From contig NC_088100.1 in the NCBI RefSeq assembly GCF_036370855.1, positions 38,948,563-39,012,562 of the forward strand: DNA of 64,000 bases, in the 5' to 3' direction. The stretch is from Dromaius novaehollandiae (Eukaryota > Chordata > Aves > Casuariiformes > Dromaiidae). The notes below the pieces were generated by a model. That model worked only from the letters and a program-made list of their open reading frames with translations, made no database searches and was not told where the DNA came from. Below, one piece after another: positions 12,401 to 25,000 of the stretch; position 1 is the first letter of the stretch, and the number at the start of each line of letters is the position of its first letter. The position numbers and the translations under genes were made by a program.

Positions 12401-15400
12401 ATTCACCAGGCCCAGGGTGTTCGAAAGTCTTGTGTAAGGCTGTTCAGACTTGAAGCACACAAAGTCAGTGATTACTAACAAAAATGTGGTCCTAAGCTTC
12501 ACGCTTGCTGCATAAAGACTGCAAAAACTGTCCCGCAGAAGTGTGTGACCCGCAGTGGAACAAGCATCCTCTGTACAGAAGGGCTCTGGCATGATTCAGT
12601 GCAATTCATAGCAAGGTAAGCCAAAGCAGTGCAGCTCATAGCAATGTGAAGGGACTAACTAAACAAATTCTCTGAACCAGCCTTATATAGCTTGTTTTCT
12701 TGGCAGGGCGTAACTCCAGTTTTGATATCATTTCATCATGAAGAAGTCTTGACCTCACTCCATCCCAGCCGCTGTTTACTTCCACCACCCTCTCCTTAAA
12801 TCAATATTAGCACAGGCAGTGAAATTTGGCTCGTGAGCATTGGCATCTGATCTTGATCCATTAAAAAGATTAGAAAGAAAGCAATCAAAACATCAATAAC
12901 CACAGAATTTTTCTTATAGACACAGGACACCTTTATCAGAAAGGAAAAGTTTTATGAGGAAAAGTTTTATGAGGAAAATGCACAGGGTATTATCGGGTGC
13001 AACATAATGATCTGCAAGTGTCCTACTATGCTTTTTATGCACACAGAGAAAGGAATGCACTTTCAACCTGTTTTTATGTTAGATTATGAAATTATGCAGC
13101 CTAAGAAGAATATTATACAAAATCTCAATGGGCTAGGACAGAGTATAAAGTTCTTCCTCAAAAAGATTGTTCACATTGGGTCCTTTCATAGATGCTGCCC
13201 GAAGAAAAGACAGGCAGTCTCCTTATTTATAAATAATCCTATGTGCAAACTGTGTACTTCCCTCGGCTACTTTTGTGCATTGTGTTGGACAAAGGTACAG
13301 TATGATCTGTTCAGAGAATGGCAGAGGTTATCAAAATAAGCTGAGAGTTACCTCTCAAGGTTTACAGTGAGGAAAGAAAAAAAATGAGAGGCTTCATACT
13401 AAGAGCAGAGCTAACGAGGGAAGAGATTCAAGCAGTGCATGATCTCCAGAGAAAAGTCAGGTTGTTCTGATACCATCGAAGAAATGCTGTTTAAAACCAT
13501 AACTCAGAAATTCGTCAGGCAAAACAAAACATATGGAAAGTGTGTGAGCAGGATGATAAAGTCAAATCACCTCTGAGAGCCATCAACTCAGGGACACGCT
13601 TGTGAGGGGAGCTTCTGGAAGAAGTAAAAAATGTTGTTGGCAATGGTTTTATATTAGGACATCTTGAAAGCAAAGAAGAATAGGGTATAGACAGATATAT
13701 TTGAGTTATAGAATAGATTTTAATTGCCCAACCTGTGAATGAGGATCTTGGGAACAGAGTGCCTTTCCTACTCCTGGGATAACCATGCCAATGAGCATAA
13801 GTTACATCTACGCACTCGCTGCCGGCATCCGCATGTGGGCTGCAGGCAGAGGCTTTGGTGGTAAGCGACTCGCACCCTGACGCCTGCCGTCCTGCTCCTT
13901 ACAGTTGCCTCCGCTTCCTGCCAGGCTGCTCTTCCCCTCTAAAGCCCTTCCAGTTTTTTTCTGTGTGTCCTCACTCTCTTTGCCTGCTGCCACGGCAGAT
14001 GCTGCTCAGAGGCCTGGACGTATCCTTCTCTTGCTGTCCCCGCAACCCGCCTGCCCTGCGGGTTCAGGATGGGCTTTCCTCCATCTTAAGGCCAGCAAAT
14101 CTTGAAAATCTTTTCTGAACATCAGAAGTGTCCTTGGGAGAGCTAGAAACCCTCCAGCAGGCCATGAGGATGGCCTGTTGCCTCCTAGTTAGGCCATTTT
14201 CTGGAGAAACCAAACACCTGAATTTCCATTCCTTCGGTTAGAGATAGCCAGCTAACAGAAATATCCTGGGTTAGTGCCCAGCTGACATCTCCTAGGTTTT
14301 TATAAGAACCACCCACCCCTTTTCAGTGGGTAAATAAGGCAGATAAAGCAGACATATCTCATGGCAGTCTGTGGTCAACCCTACCCTACCCCAGAATGGA
14401 GCGCTCTGATTGTGGCGATTTGTTTTTTGGCTCGGTTTGGCACACACAGCTCTGCGGCTCTGAATAGGAAGTTCCTGTGCCCATAACAGCTACCGCATTT
14501 CTAATTGTAATATGATTTTTACCTTCAGGAAGGCTGGTCAGATGTGAAAATGTGAAAGGAACTGATCCTGATGATAAGGATAAGGATGACTAACTAACAA
14601 AAGAGTGCTTGGCATTTAGGTCACGTTCACTCGGACAACAGCCTGACAACAAAATGGAACAAAAGAGATGTGATGAGTGAGAGTAGGGCTCATAAGGGGA
14701 AATGAAACACAGTTGCAAGCAAAGATAGTGAAATAATAGTGATCCTGTAAATGAGCCAGCACCTTCCTGTAAAACTTACAAGACACAGAAAATACACATA
14801 GGCCAAAAAGGCTGATTACTGTACTCATCGTACTTTGCCTTGTATTTGTAAGTAAGATGTTATCTGGAGTCAGTAAAAGGGTAGGGAGTAAATGATGTGT
14901 TGACTAGAATGGACATTAATTGGATCAGTTGAGCCTTGTGCACACATAAAGCTTCAAAGATATATTTAAGTAATATTCCTATCCTGTATTTCAAAAGAGA
15001 AATATTTTTGGACATAAGCATTTTAATTTTTTTCAAATTTTGCAACACAACATTTGCCATGTAGCAGTAGGACACAAACTGAGAGGCACAGAAACTCTGC
15101 AACTCAATCTGTTCTTTTGCATTCAGTTTGAATGGAATAGAAATAATAAAGAGTATCAAGGCAAGTAACCAGGCCTAGGCCCAATGTTTTCCCGTGCAAA
15201 TGGATGCAGATGCTTTGGGTGACATTTTACAGAAAAACTGATATGTTAGAAGCTCCTTCAGCTTTCTCATTCTACACCATAATCCAAAATATAAGAAATA
15301 AAAAGATCTTTTTTCATAAGATTTTTTTTTCCATTTGACTATAGTCTTTCACTGCTGAGTTCAAACATGGCTTAATTCAAAAGTGAAATGAAATTTCACT

Positions 15401-17239
15401 TCAATGCTCAGTCTCATTACAGAGATTTAGCTGTATCTTTCTTAAGTTGGCTATACGGTCTACCAAAATTCATAGTGTTTACTCAAGGGACTCCCACACC
15501 AAATGAATTATAGCGGTGCAGCTGAACGCTTAGCAGAATAGGTTTTACAATTTATATTTCCCTCTGCCGTAGGGGACATGATTGTATTTTTTTTAGAGGT
15601 ATTGGAAATCACAACCATTTCTCACCTCTTTCCCAGCCTTCCCCTCCCTGGTAAACTGACTAAAGAGAGAAACTCTTAAGTTAAAATCATGCGGGAAGTG
15701 TCACAGACTCGTACTTCCCTGGGAAGCCTTGGCGCTCACAGCACCCGTGGCTGGATGCCGTCTCCGCACCGCCAGCATGGACGATACCAAGTCGTCTGTG
15801 CTCCCACTTGCCAGCCACCCCTTAAAAACCCAAAGAAAGCGAATTGTGAAGAGCAGAACACCATACAGCCCTTCGGATGGGGATAAAGCTCTGTTACGGG
15901 AGAGGATACAAGTAATTTGTTTGGCACAGAGATGAAATAAGTGTGCTCATAGGGCCATTTGAAACGCTGAGCACTGCTGGCATGCAGATGTTGGCCCATT
16001 GTGATCAGTTATAGAGACCCCATATATCCCTGCACATGCCTGTGCACATGTTCTTTAGACAGTTGTATAATATGTAGATTTGCTAGCTGCAAACTTGGAC
16101 GAAACTCGCTCCAGTCCTGTAAGAATACTTTTATACGGGGCTGTAAGAACCTTAAAAAATCAATCCATGTTACTGGGGAATATTCTGCAGTTTTGTTTTT
16201 CAGTTGCTTGGGGTTTTTTGGTATAGGAGGACTATTTAGGGTCTTCTCAGCACAGATATCCCTCCTCTTATCCCCCAAAATAATTTCGTGTATACACATA
16301 AGAGATTCCACTCATAAGATACAGAATAACAGAGTAAAATAATCTTCCTAAGTGAGAAGCGTGATTAGCACTGCCTTGTTAGAAAACCTTTCAGGACCAT
16401 TTGCAAAAATCGCTTACGTTGTGTTGTTTGTATTAACACTCCAAACTATTCCCAAGCCGAGACCAGATCTTTCTGTTTGCTCAGGCGTAAGGGAAAGTGT
16501 TAATGTTTACTGAGTCAGAACGTGGTTGCTTAAGGAGCTTAATTAAGTTTATCATCCCTGACCCACAGGGTCTCAAGATGATCACAAAATGTCCTCAGCC
16601 ACCCGAAAAAGGCAGATAAGCACAACACCGTTTTCTGTGTTTTCTAGCAGTAACCAACAGCAAAGAGTGGAAGCACTGGTCTTAAAATGACAATCTGTTA
16701 CTGCTAACATTTTTCTTAGCAAATTCTCACTCTAACAGAAGAGTTTGAAACGGGGAATAATAATTCTGCATTGAAGAGGATATATTTCATACGAGTTAAA
16801 TATGCTTACTTTCACTGAAATAATCAGAGATGGAGGCTGTTCTCCTTCATGCAGTCAGGAAATACTTGGTATTCATTTTTATTTTTCATTTACAAATTAA
16901 AGCCCCTGGGATATAATAACTTAGTTGGCACTGTTCATCTTGAAATTATTGCTTGGAATCCAGCCCAGTTTACAATAATCAAAGGTTATTACCCAATGAG
17001 TAGAACTGGGAAAAATAATCATCTACTCTTCTGTCCAACTTTTAAATGACTTTACTTCAGTTAGGAGTTAAGAACAGGCGTTCCAAGCTAGGCAAGATGC
17101 CTGTCTCAGCCACTGCTCAGTCTCTGATGCTGGGTGCTGAGAGAAAGGGTTACAGAAGTGGGGCAAATATTGATCTTTCCTCTGACTTCCTAAGCATGTA
17201 TCTGTCTTTCATAAGTAAGTCCAACTCGTTTTTTTAACG
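9481..17239. other. Upstream gene desert, segment 4
   Basis: No gene, RNA or classifiable transposon is seen apart from a short tandem duplication at 12943-12978. ORFs here are short and show no family features. Confidence 0.65.
12943..12978. repeat. 15-bp tandem duplication
   Basis: GGAAAAGTTTTATGA occurs twice in tandem, then a partial third copy (GGAAAATG). Confidence 0.9.
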
Positions 17240-17840
17240 TTATGCTTTTGGTCTGTACAGCACCTGTAGCAATGAGTTTCCCAATTTAATTACACACTGT
17301 ATGGAAAAGCACCTTCTTTTTTAAGCCTGTTGCATGGCGACTTTACATGGTGCTTCTAGATCTTAGATTATGAGAAATAATTATTTACTATCTCTATATC
17401 ATTAATGGTCTAGAGACACCCAGTAAAACTCCTTAAGTCACCTTTTTTCCAAGCTGAATGGTCCTATCCTGCTTACTGACCTTGTGTAGATGCTGCTTCA
17501 AGTATCTGATCCTGCTTGTTGCCTTTTTGTACCTTTTCCCCGGTTACACTGAATCCTTTCTTTGAGAAGGGCAGAGCAAAATTTCATGCAATACTCAAGA
17601 TACAGTTTCACCATAGGCTTATGGGGCAGTATAATGGTGGCTTTTATTTCAATTTTCACACATGATAATTTGCTGGTACCTTACAAGATGACTAGTCCAT
17701 TTTTGAAGTGTGACTTGCAGCTATACAAGCCATGCTGACTGCCTGCAATAGAAAACATTTACCTTTGCTTCACTCTTTTAGCTATCCTGCCAGTTCCTTT
17801 TGACTGGCTTCATCATTTGCAGGTAGTTCCTGTTTTGAAC
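17240..17840 (-). repeat. Ancient amniote CR1 3' region
   Basis: In order, the + strand shows AATGAGTTTCCCAATTTAAT; TCTAGATCTTAGATTATGAG; TTTTCCAAGCTGAATGGTCC; CTTGTTGCCTTTTTGTACC; and CATGCAATACTCAAGATACA followed by a CACCATAGGCTTATGG-type phrase. These parallel the reverse complement of the old CR1 3' UTR family common in turtles, crocodilians and birds. Divergence is heavy and no coding capacity remains. The element lies on the minus strand, with its 3' end on the left. Confidence 0.65.
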
Positions 17841-17879
17841 TTAAATATTACTGGAGTAATGTGTGTGCATGTGCTTGCA

Positions 17880-18330
17880 GGTGTGTGCCTTTCCCGATTT
17901 TACGAGGATATTGGATTTGAGTACCTCAGGCTCCCTGCTATGTAGTTGTTCCTCAATAGCCACGTGTAGAAATAGGCCCTGCAGACGGCTTGCAACAAAG
18001 TCTAAGGTAGCTTTTCCTCTTGTGGGTTATCTGACCAGGTGGGCCGAGGAGGAGTCACCTGTGGATTCGAAAACTGTCACCTCCATATAACACCGCACCG
18101 TGAATTTCTCCTAGTCCCCTGCAGACAGCTGAAGTCTCCCATTTTACTGGTACTTCCAATGCTTTCGGCCTCCTTAGCTTAATCCGTGGGTGTTTTGCAA
18201 CCATTGTCACTGCCTGGTCAAGTCATTAACAGTATAGCCCAGACCATCAGGTGGATTTATCTCGCTCAACTTTAACCATTTTGGAGGTAAGCATTTTGTT
18301 GGCGCTTGCCAGGTAGAGTCAACGGAGAGG
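17880..18330. repeat. Possible second ancient interspersed repeat
   Basis: Phrases such as GTCTAAGGTAGCTTTTCCTC and GCTGAAGTCTCCCATTTTAC recall ancient, unclassified amniote interspersed repeats adjoining or related to CR1-type elements. I cannot assign a family or exact edges. Confidence 0.35.
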
Positions 18331-19286
18331 GACAGGCACTTGCAGAGGGTGACTCCTTCCCCCTGTTTGGACCCCTGCTTGAGATGAAATGGACTGTCCT
18401 CTGGATATGTCTGTCTGTCCTCTGAGCACTGGACAACTAGCTTTTGGCTGTCATTCCTCCTCAGATAGGGAATTTCAACCCCTATTGATTTTATGGCACA
18501 TTTTCATGCTGTGAACTAGTTTGAAACACTGCTTTTTTAAAAAAGAAAGACTGTCCTCTAATGGTAAAAATCTTTGCTATTTAGATATCATTTATATGCT
18601 AGTACTACAATATCTGACTGATTGTCTCCTACCAAGTTTCTCAGATGCTTATTATTAGCAGCATTTAAAATTAAATGTTCCGGAAAGTTCACTCATCTCA
18701 GTTCTTAGACTCGTAGCATTTACATAGAGCACTTTCATATTGAATCTCAATGTAATCCATTTATATATGTCCCATTTTATTTGGAATGCTTAAACTGACC
18801 TTTGTTGCTTCCTGCCTGGATTTTATCATCTCTCATGCATGCAGAGCATTTTTGGTTTTACCCTTTAGATAATGAGTCACTCCAACTTGCATGCTCTTCT
18901 GCACCTGTCATCTTTTCCTCAATCCTCAATTAAAAACCCTCCTAAGTCCTTTTTGAATCTTGAGTGCTATCAGACTGCTTCCACTCCATATTTAAAGTTG
19001 CAGTTTTCATATATTCTGCATTTGCCTTTGTTTACTGGAATGCTGTTTTAGGAAAACAATGATTTTCAAACAAAATACTGGAGATATTCAGCAAGAACAA
19101 ATCTTAGCTGATAAATATGAATGTGTGTAATGTCTCCACTGGAAACTTAACCATGAAGAACAAATTTGGCAAGGGAACAGAGATGCATGGTTAGTCCCTC
19201 CATCTCACTGACGGACCTCCTTGATACAGCTCAGGCTGAGGTAGAAGGAACGGTTTGTGCATCACCTGCTATCTGAAAATTATTGT

Positions 19287-19337
19287 GGAAAGGAGCAAGG
19301 GAAGGGGAAAAGGAAGGGGAAGGAGAATGAAAGGGAA
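19287..19337. repeat. Purine-rich mirror-type tract
   Basis: About 50 bp of almost pure A/G (AAGGGAAGGGGAAAAGGAAG and onward), with only a C and a T interrupting. It has triplex-forming potential. Confidence 0.75.
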
Positions 19338-20621
19338 TCCTCCCATAGATTGAAGTTATTAGTATTTATGGCACGATGACTGGGAGCGGGGAATTGAAAG
19401 CTCTGTGCAGAACTTCCTCTATGTGTGGAAGCCCTTGGGAATTCGACAAATAAATGTTGATTATAATTGTAGTACTAGAACATCTTTTATCTCCCAGTAA
19501 GTCTGCCTCACACCTGCTCTTCTACCACAGAAAGAGAGCAATGAGAGAAAACAGCGCCTGCAGCAGGAAAGGGAAGAAAAATCGAAACCTTACTCTTTAG
19601 AAAAGCTCCATTAGTCTTTCTTCAAAAAAATTTTGTCCTGGCCACAGTGCAGGAAAAACAAGCATAGCTCCTCCGCTGTTTCTCTGCTCGTGGATATAAA
19701 CAGTCCTGTGAGGTGCATCCGAGCTCGGCAAAGGAGGGAGCCTGAGCACCACCATTTCCCCGCCGTCTGACCGAACAGGCCTCCTGCTAACGGCACGGTG
19801 TTCATTAGTGCTGAGGCAACAGCCACGAACCGATAGGACTGCCCTGGAGCTCAGATGTACAAACCACTGCAGATTTCGGGGGAAGCTGGGGAGGCTTTAA
19901 AATGCCACTTCCTTTTGAGGCTCGTGAATCCCTTATAGATTGCCAGCTTGATGCCGGTCAGGATGAGAGGGGTTTTTTCCTGTTAAAGCCAGAAAATGCA
20001 CTAGGAAATGAAGCCTCCACCTCCTCTGCAGTTATTATATAACCCTAACTTTCAGCCATTGTTATTAATATAGGTCAAAATTCAAAGAAAAAGATTGTGG
20101 TTCAACAAGGTCCTTAAGAATATATATATAACACAAGTTGCTTTAACAGAGGACTTGCTTAATGTTTGTGCAAATGAGGCCTGGCAGTCCCTATTCGTGT
20201 CCTCTGTGTCCTTGCTAAGTCACGGGATGAATAAAACAGACCTCAAATACATGCGTTGAAATGCATTTAAAATTCTTGTTTCAGACAAATAGCTGCTAAA
20301 AAGGTCCGCACTTTAAACAATATTTTGTTTTGTAGTATCTGCCTAATGCTTATGTCATGTACAACGAGTGCTCTTGGGCAGTGCTGCGATAATGAGGCAA
20401 TCACTTCCATGACAAGATCTGCATTTCGGCTGGAAAACACACCAAAAACTCTTTGGGTTTTAAATGGTTTCTTCTTAATAGCAGCACCATTTAAAACAAT
20501 ATGCACTTGTCAAAAACTTACATATTTAGCAAGATATATCTGACAAGACTTACATTTATTATGTGGCAACATCCAGCCGGGTCACACTTATTCAGGTTAA
20601 AGTGAACTTGTTATATATTTA

Positions 20622-20668
20622 GTGTATATATGTGTGTGTGTGTGTGTGTATATATACACACATATTTG
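20622..20668. repeat. (TG)n microsatellite with flanking inverted repeat
   Basis: TG repeats at 20631-20649 are flanked so that ATATGTGTGT and ACACACATAT form complementary arms around TATATATA. It is Z-DNA- and hairpin-prone simple sequence. Confidence 0.85.
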
Positions 20669-21974
20669 CATATATCTATAAAAGTGCATATTTGTGTATG
20701 TTTTTATGGTATGTTTCTTTGGAGGTAAGAAAACCTACATGTCGATAATATACTATGTTTAATATAGCCCTAAAGTATTTCAGTTTAAAAAATGTTAATA
20801 TGATATGAACTGTTATTTTGAATAAAGTACTAGTTTAAGAAGACAAGAAGTAAATGTGGTAGAAAAATTTCAGAGTTTTTTTTTTCTTATACTTATGCTG
20901 CAGTAGTGCCTGGAGACCAGAGAGATACTTGGCTGAGTAACAAAATGATAATTATTTGGAGACTTCTGTTCTAAAGCTGCATCAGTAACTTGGAAAGTGG
21001 GATCTGTGGAATCCTTAAAGCGTACTAATGAGAAAAACCTGACAGGAGAAAAATGAAAAGATGAGACAAGAAAATTTACAGTAATTTGAAATCATAATGA
21101 TCTGGAATTTGTATTTTGTATTATGGGTATGTGATACCGGTATGTGATAATGAGACTGCAGCCACAGCTCAGAGAAAAAAGAAATCAATAAAATGTTGAG
21201 CAGAGGAAGCTGGTAGAGGCATGGAAGATGCAACTTTAAAAACTCTGTGATAACTATCTTCAAATTTTTAAAAATGGCAAGTTTATGCCTATCAGCAAAA
21301 ATTTGCTATCATCTACTTTTACCTTTATCCCTGTAGTAATCTGAATATATGTACTCGTATCAAAACCAAACATTGCACCTCATAGTTTAGCACCTTTTAT
21401 AAAATATATTTAATATTTTGATATATTTTATGGTGAATATTTTAATATTTTGAATATAAAGTTGGCACAGATAAACACACACACAGAAGCGTTTTAGAGA
21501 AATAAAAAGGAGAGAACCTTATGCAGAGACTGCAGATGGAGTAGAACAGAGACACATCTGTCTCACACTCACAAACATTTGTGTGTCAAAACAACATTAT
21601 TAAGACTGTGATAGCAAGCACCAGAAAGTCTGAAGAATGCCAGAATCATGGTTGCCTACACGAATTGAGTTTGTGCACGTATGTGCGTTACGGCAGTCTT
21701 AATGGCATGAGCACATTCTGCTTTTTCACAAGCCCCTTCCCTTTCTCAGTGCCCAGAATAGGTGATGACAATTTATTGAGTTGTGATTCAATATATCATT
21801 TGTTCGCTGTACAGTCTGCATGCTCAGACTTTTTTCTTGCATAGCAGAAAGTTGCAACCCACATTTCAAAATGCTGCTCTGATGAATTTCCCTCAGTTTC
21901 CTGTAACGCTGGTAACTGTAGTGGCTGCATGAATTAATGAGCAGAATTCACGGCGCCTTTAGCAATTGCGGGTA

Positions 21975-22032
21975 TATTACTACTGTTGCCATTTTATACA
22001 TAGGTAACTAAGGACACACAGTTAATGTCAAA
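21975..22032 (-). repeat. Weak MIR-like relic
   Basis: GTTGCCATTTTATACATAGG TAACTAAGGACACACAG resembles the MIR reverse complement (CCATTTTACAGATGGGGAAACT...CACACAG). Only one block matches. Confidence 0.35.
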
Positions 22033-25000
22033 GAGTCTCATTTAACCTTGCTGGCCAATCTGAGATAAAGATGATCTCATTTTTACATAAGCTTGCATTA
22101 TACAGTACAGCGTGATACGCATCAATCTGCGCTGCAGTTATGAGCCTCAGCCCCAGAGTGTCCAAGCTGTTTAGGTGCAGAATTGCAACAGGGAATTTGT
22201 GCTCACGAACCCTGCAGGGGATGAACTTCAACATTGCTACGAATCAGACTGCAGACTCGTGGATAGTGGGATATATAGGATTCATCTTACCTAACTTGAG
22301 ACATCTGGAAGTTAGTCATTTTAAAGCTAAGCTAGTCATTCTTTAGAGTCAGTAGAGAGACATAGACTGTGCCAAAGAGCTAGCCATCTTGCCTGTCCTA
22401 TACATTTTAGGCATTTTAGACATGTTTTCCTGGATTTTTTTTCCCATTACTCCAAAGGCAGCCTGAAGTCATCAGGTTAGACTAAGCTGACTAACCTTTA
22501 GACACTTAAGTTAGGTGACCTAAATTACATGGGAACCTCTGAATTTTTTTTTCAGGAGTTCCATTAATTTTAAGTGATTGGCTTTGCAATATTAAAGAGT
22601 ATTCCCCTATTACAGTCTGGAGGTGAATTCCTAGGTATTTAGAAATGTAAACAGAAAAACTAAAAAAACTGCACCAGGTATTGCTATATTAGCACTTGGA
22701 TAAGAAAACTTCGGATCTATGATGCAGGCTCTTGTCACTCGAACTGACAGAGTGAGTGTTAGTGGTAACCACTTGCAAACTCACTAGATGGTGATGGGAC
22801 ATTGCCACCAGGTTTCACAGGCTTTGCCAGAGGCTAGAGACTCCTGGGGTCCATCCCAGGCCCTCAACTTCTCAACCTAGTTTTTCTGAACTTGACGCCT
22901 CTCTCCCTCTGCCTCAAATGTACAAATATCTTGGTCAGTTCTCTTTCCTGTTTTGGCTCTTTGCCTCATTTCTTGTTACCCAGTCCCAGATTTCACCCCT
23001 TCAGACCCCTCTCCAGACCACCTCTGGGACTGAGACATCCAGGTCCAACCTCCTTCACCTGGAAGAACCCATCTCATGCCTTTGGGTTGTTTGCCCAGTC
23101 TTTTGCACACTTGTAGGTGCTTCCAGCCCTGCCTATCCTCAGTCCTTCACTTCAGTTTCCTCACCCTAATAGTGTTATTTCTCTCTTCTGGTTTTTCCTT
23201 CCACCTATCTTTCACGCTTGGCACCACAATCTCTTCTTTAGAAACAGATTTCCCTCGACCCTTTGGAGAGGCCCAGGGGCTCCTTCCAAAATCTGGCTGG
23301 GAACTGTTTCCCCTCTTTGGGAATGATACAGTCTGGGAGGCCATGGCATGGGAAAATGTTGCAGGAGGAGTCGGGTGGTCCATGGGGCTATGGGCAACTC
23401 CCTGAGGGGTACAAAGGGAGTTGTCTCGGTGAACATGGTCAACCGTCACCAGGGTGGCTGTGTAGCCCTGCCATCCAGCCCCAATTCCCCTTCAAGGCCT
23501 TTTCCAAGCTTAATCTTCCCTCCCGCTAATTAAAACTCCCTCCTATCTCCCCTGAACTTCATTTCTATTCCTGGTTCTCAATGACGCACAAACTCCAGTC
23601 TCCACCCTTCTTCCCAGTTTCTGTCTGCCACCCAGAAGGTTGTCCATTTCTTCCCCTCCTCCTCCTCTTCCTGCCACTCTCCTCTTGCTGCAGTCCTTGT
23701 GTCTGGGTTATGTGAAGAAAGTTGAAGAGAGCAGAAGGAAAGCAAGTGCCTCCTGCTTTGGGAAACTCACTCTGAGATTTACCCCAGGCTCAAGCAGTGC
23801 AGAGCTTAGCTTGCGGGAAGAGCCCTGATCAGCTCTGGATGGAATAAGCCCAAGGCAGATTTCATTCTTCAAGGAATTTACTAACTAAATTCTTCAAAGT
23901 CTTTTTAGTGAGTGAGTCAAACCATCCCCTGGAAGTTGGCCACATTTGAGTGGATTTTCAGAGACAGACCAGAAGGCAAATACCTGGTGCAATGGCAAAC
24001 TTCATGGTCCGAAACCACACACAGCTGTTGGGATTGTTAAGCCCTTCCCCCAAAAAAGGCACTAGAATTTTTTTATGTTGCAAAACAATGTTTCTGCTGT
24101 TTCTTCCTCATTCTTATAAATGGCTGAATGATTCGAGCTGTCTTATTTTGATTGCAGTTTTCCCCCAAATTAAGTTCAAATAAACCTAGCGTGGAAAAAT
24201 TTAGTCCAGATAAAATTTGAGAAGTTATAAGCAACTGAAAATGTGATTTTTAAGGGAACTGACAAGCAGCCCTAAAAATAAGTGGTACCAATATTTACCT
24301 TAGGTGCTTCTGCCCTTCATGTGCATCTTAACTAGGACAGGCAGACTACGATGAAGGCTGCAGTCCTTGCGTTTGGTGCTACCACTTATGATTCTTGGGA
24401 TGACAGCATGCAATTAGGAAGTATTGAGATCCTGCCATGATGGAATTTGCAGTCTCATGACACTGGTCATCAGAAGTCTCCCTTCTCTGTGGGGACAGAC
24501 AAGAAGGAACCTCGAGACTAGGGGTCTCTGTCAGGACTTATCTCCGGGCGCCTCTGTAAAAGCTCTGTCGTCCTTACAGTACAGTATAAGATACTGTGTG
24601 TACTTTTCAGAGCTGGCACTGCTATCTTTAGGATTCACGTTGCTTTTCTCAGGTGCTTGCTTGTCAGAGGTATGGCTCAGGCATCACTGTTTCTTGCACT
24701 GCCAGAGATTAAATGCTGAATGATGTGATGTATATAAATACCTCACAAGTTTAGTGACATGCATCCTGTTTAAGGGTTGTTGCTGCACTCATGTCTCAGA
24801 GATATAGGGGAAACAGTGGAACAACCACTGTGTTTCCATGACTATTTTTGCAGCCAGGGAAGCAATAAACCCAAAGAAATGCTTATCTGAATGGGTACAC
24901 TGTGAGAGGAGAGATGACACTGCTAAGGACTGTATTACCAGTCAAAGGAGTCAGACCAGGACATTCCAATGATTATCTAATTTGTTCATCTTTTCTGTCA

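Larger units (their letters stand above)
18331..21960. other. Upstream gene desert, segment 5
   Basis: No gene is seen. It contains a purine tract (19287-19337), a TG microsatellite inside a hairpin (20622-20668), and a unique-looking segment at 20240-20560 that might be regulatory. Sequence at 18800-18990 may be further decayed repeat. Confidence 0.6.
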
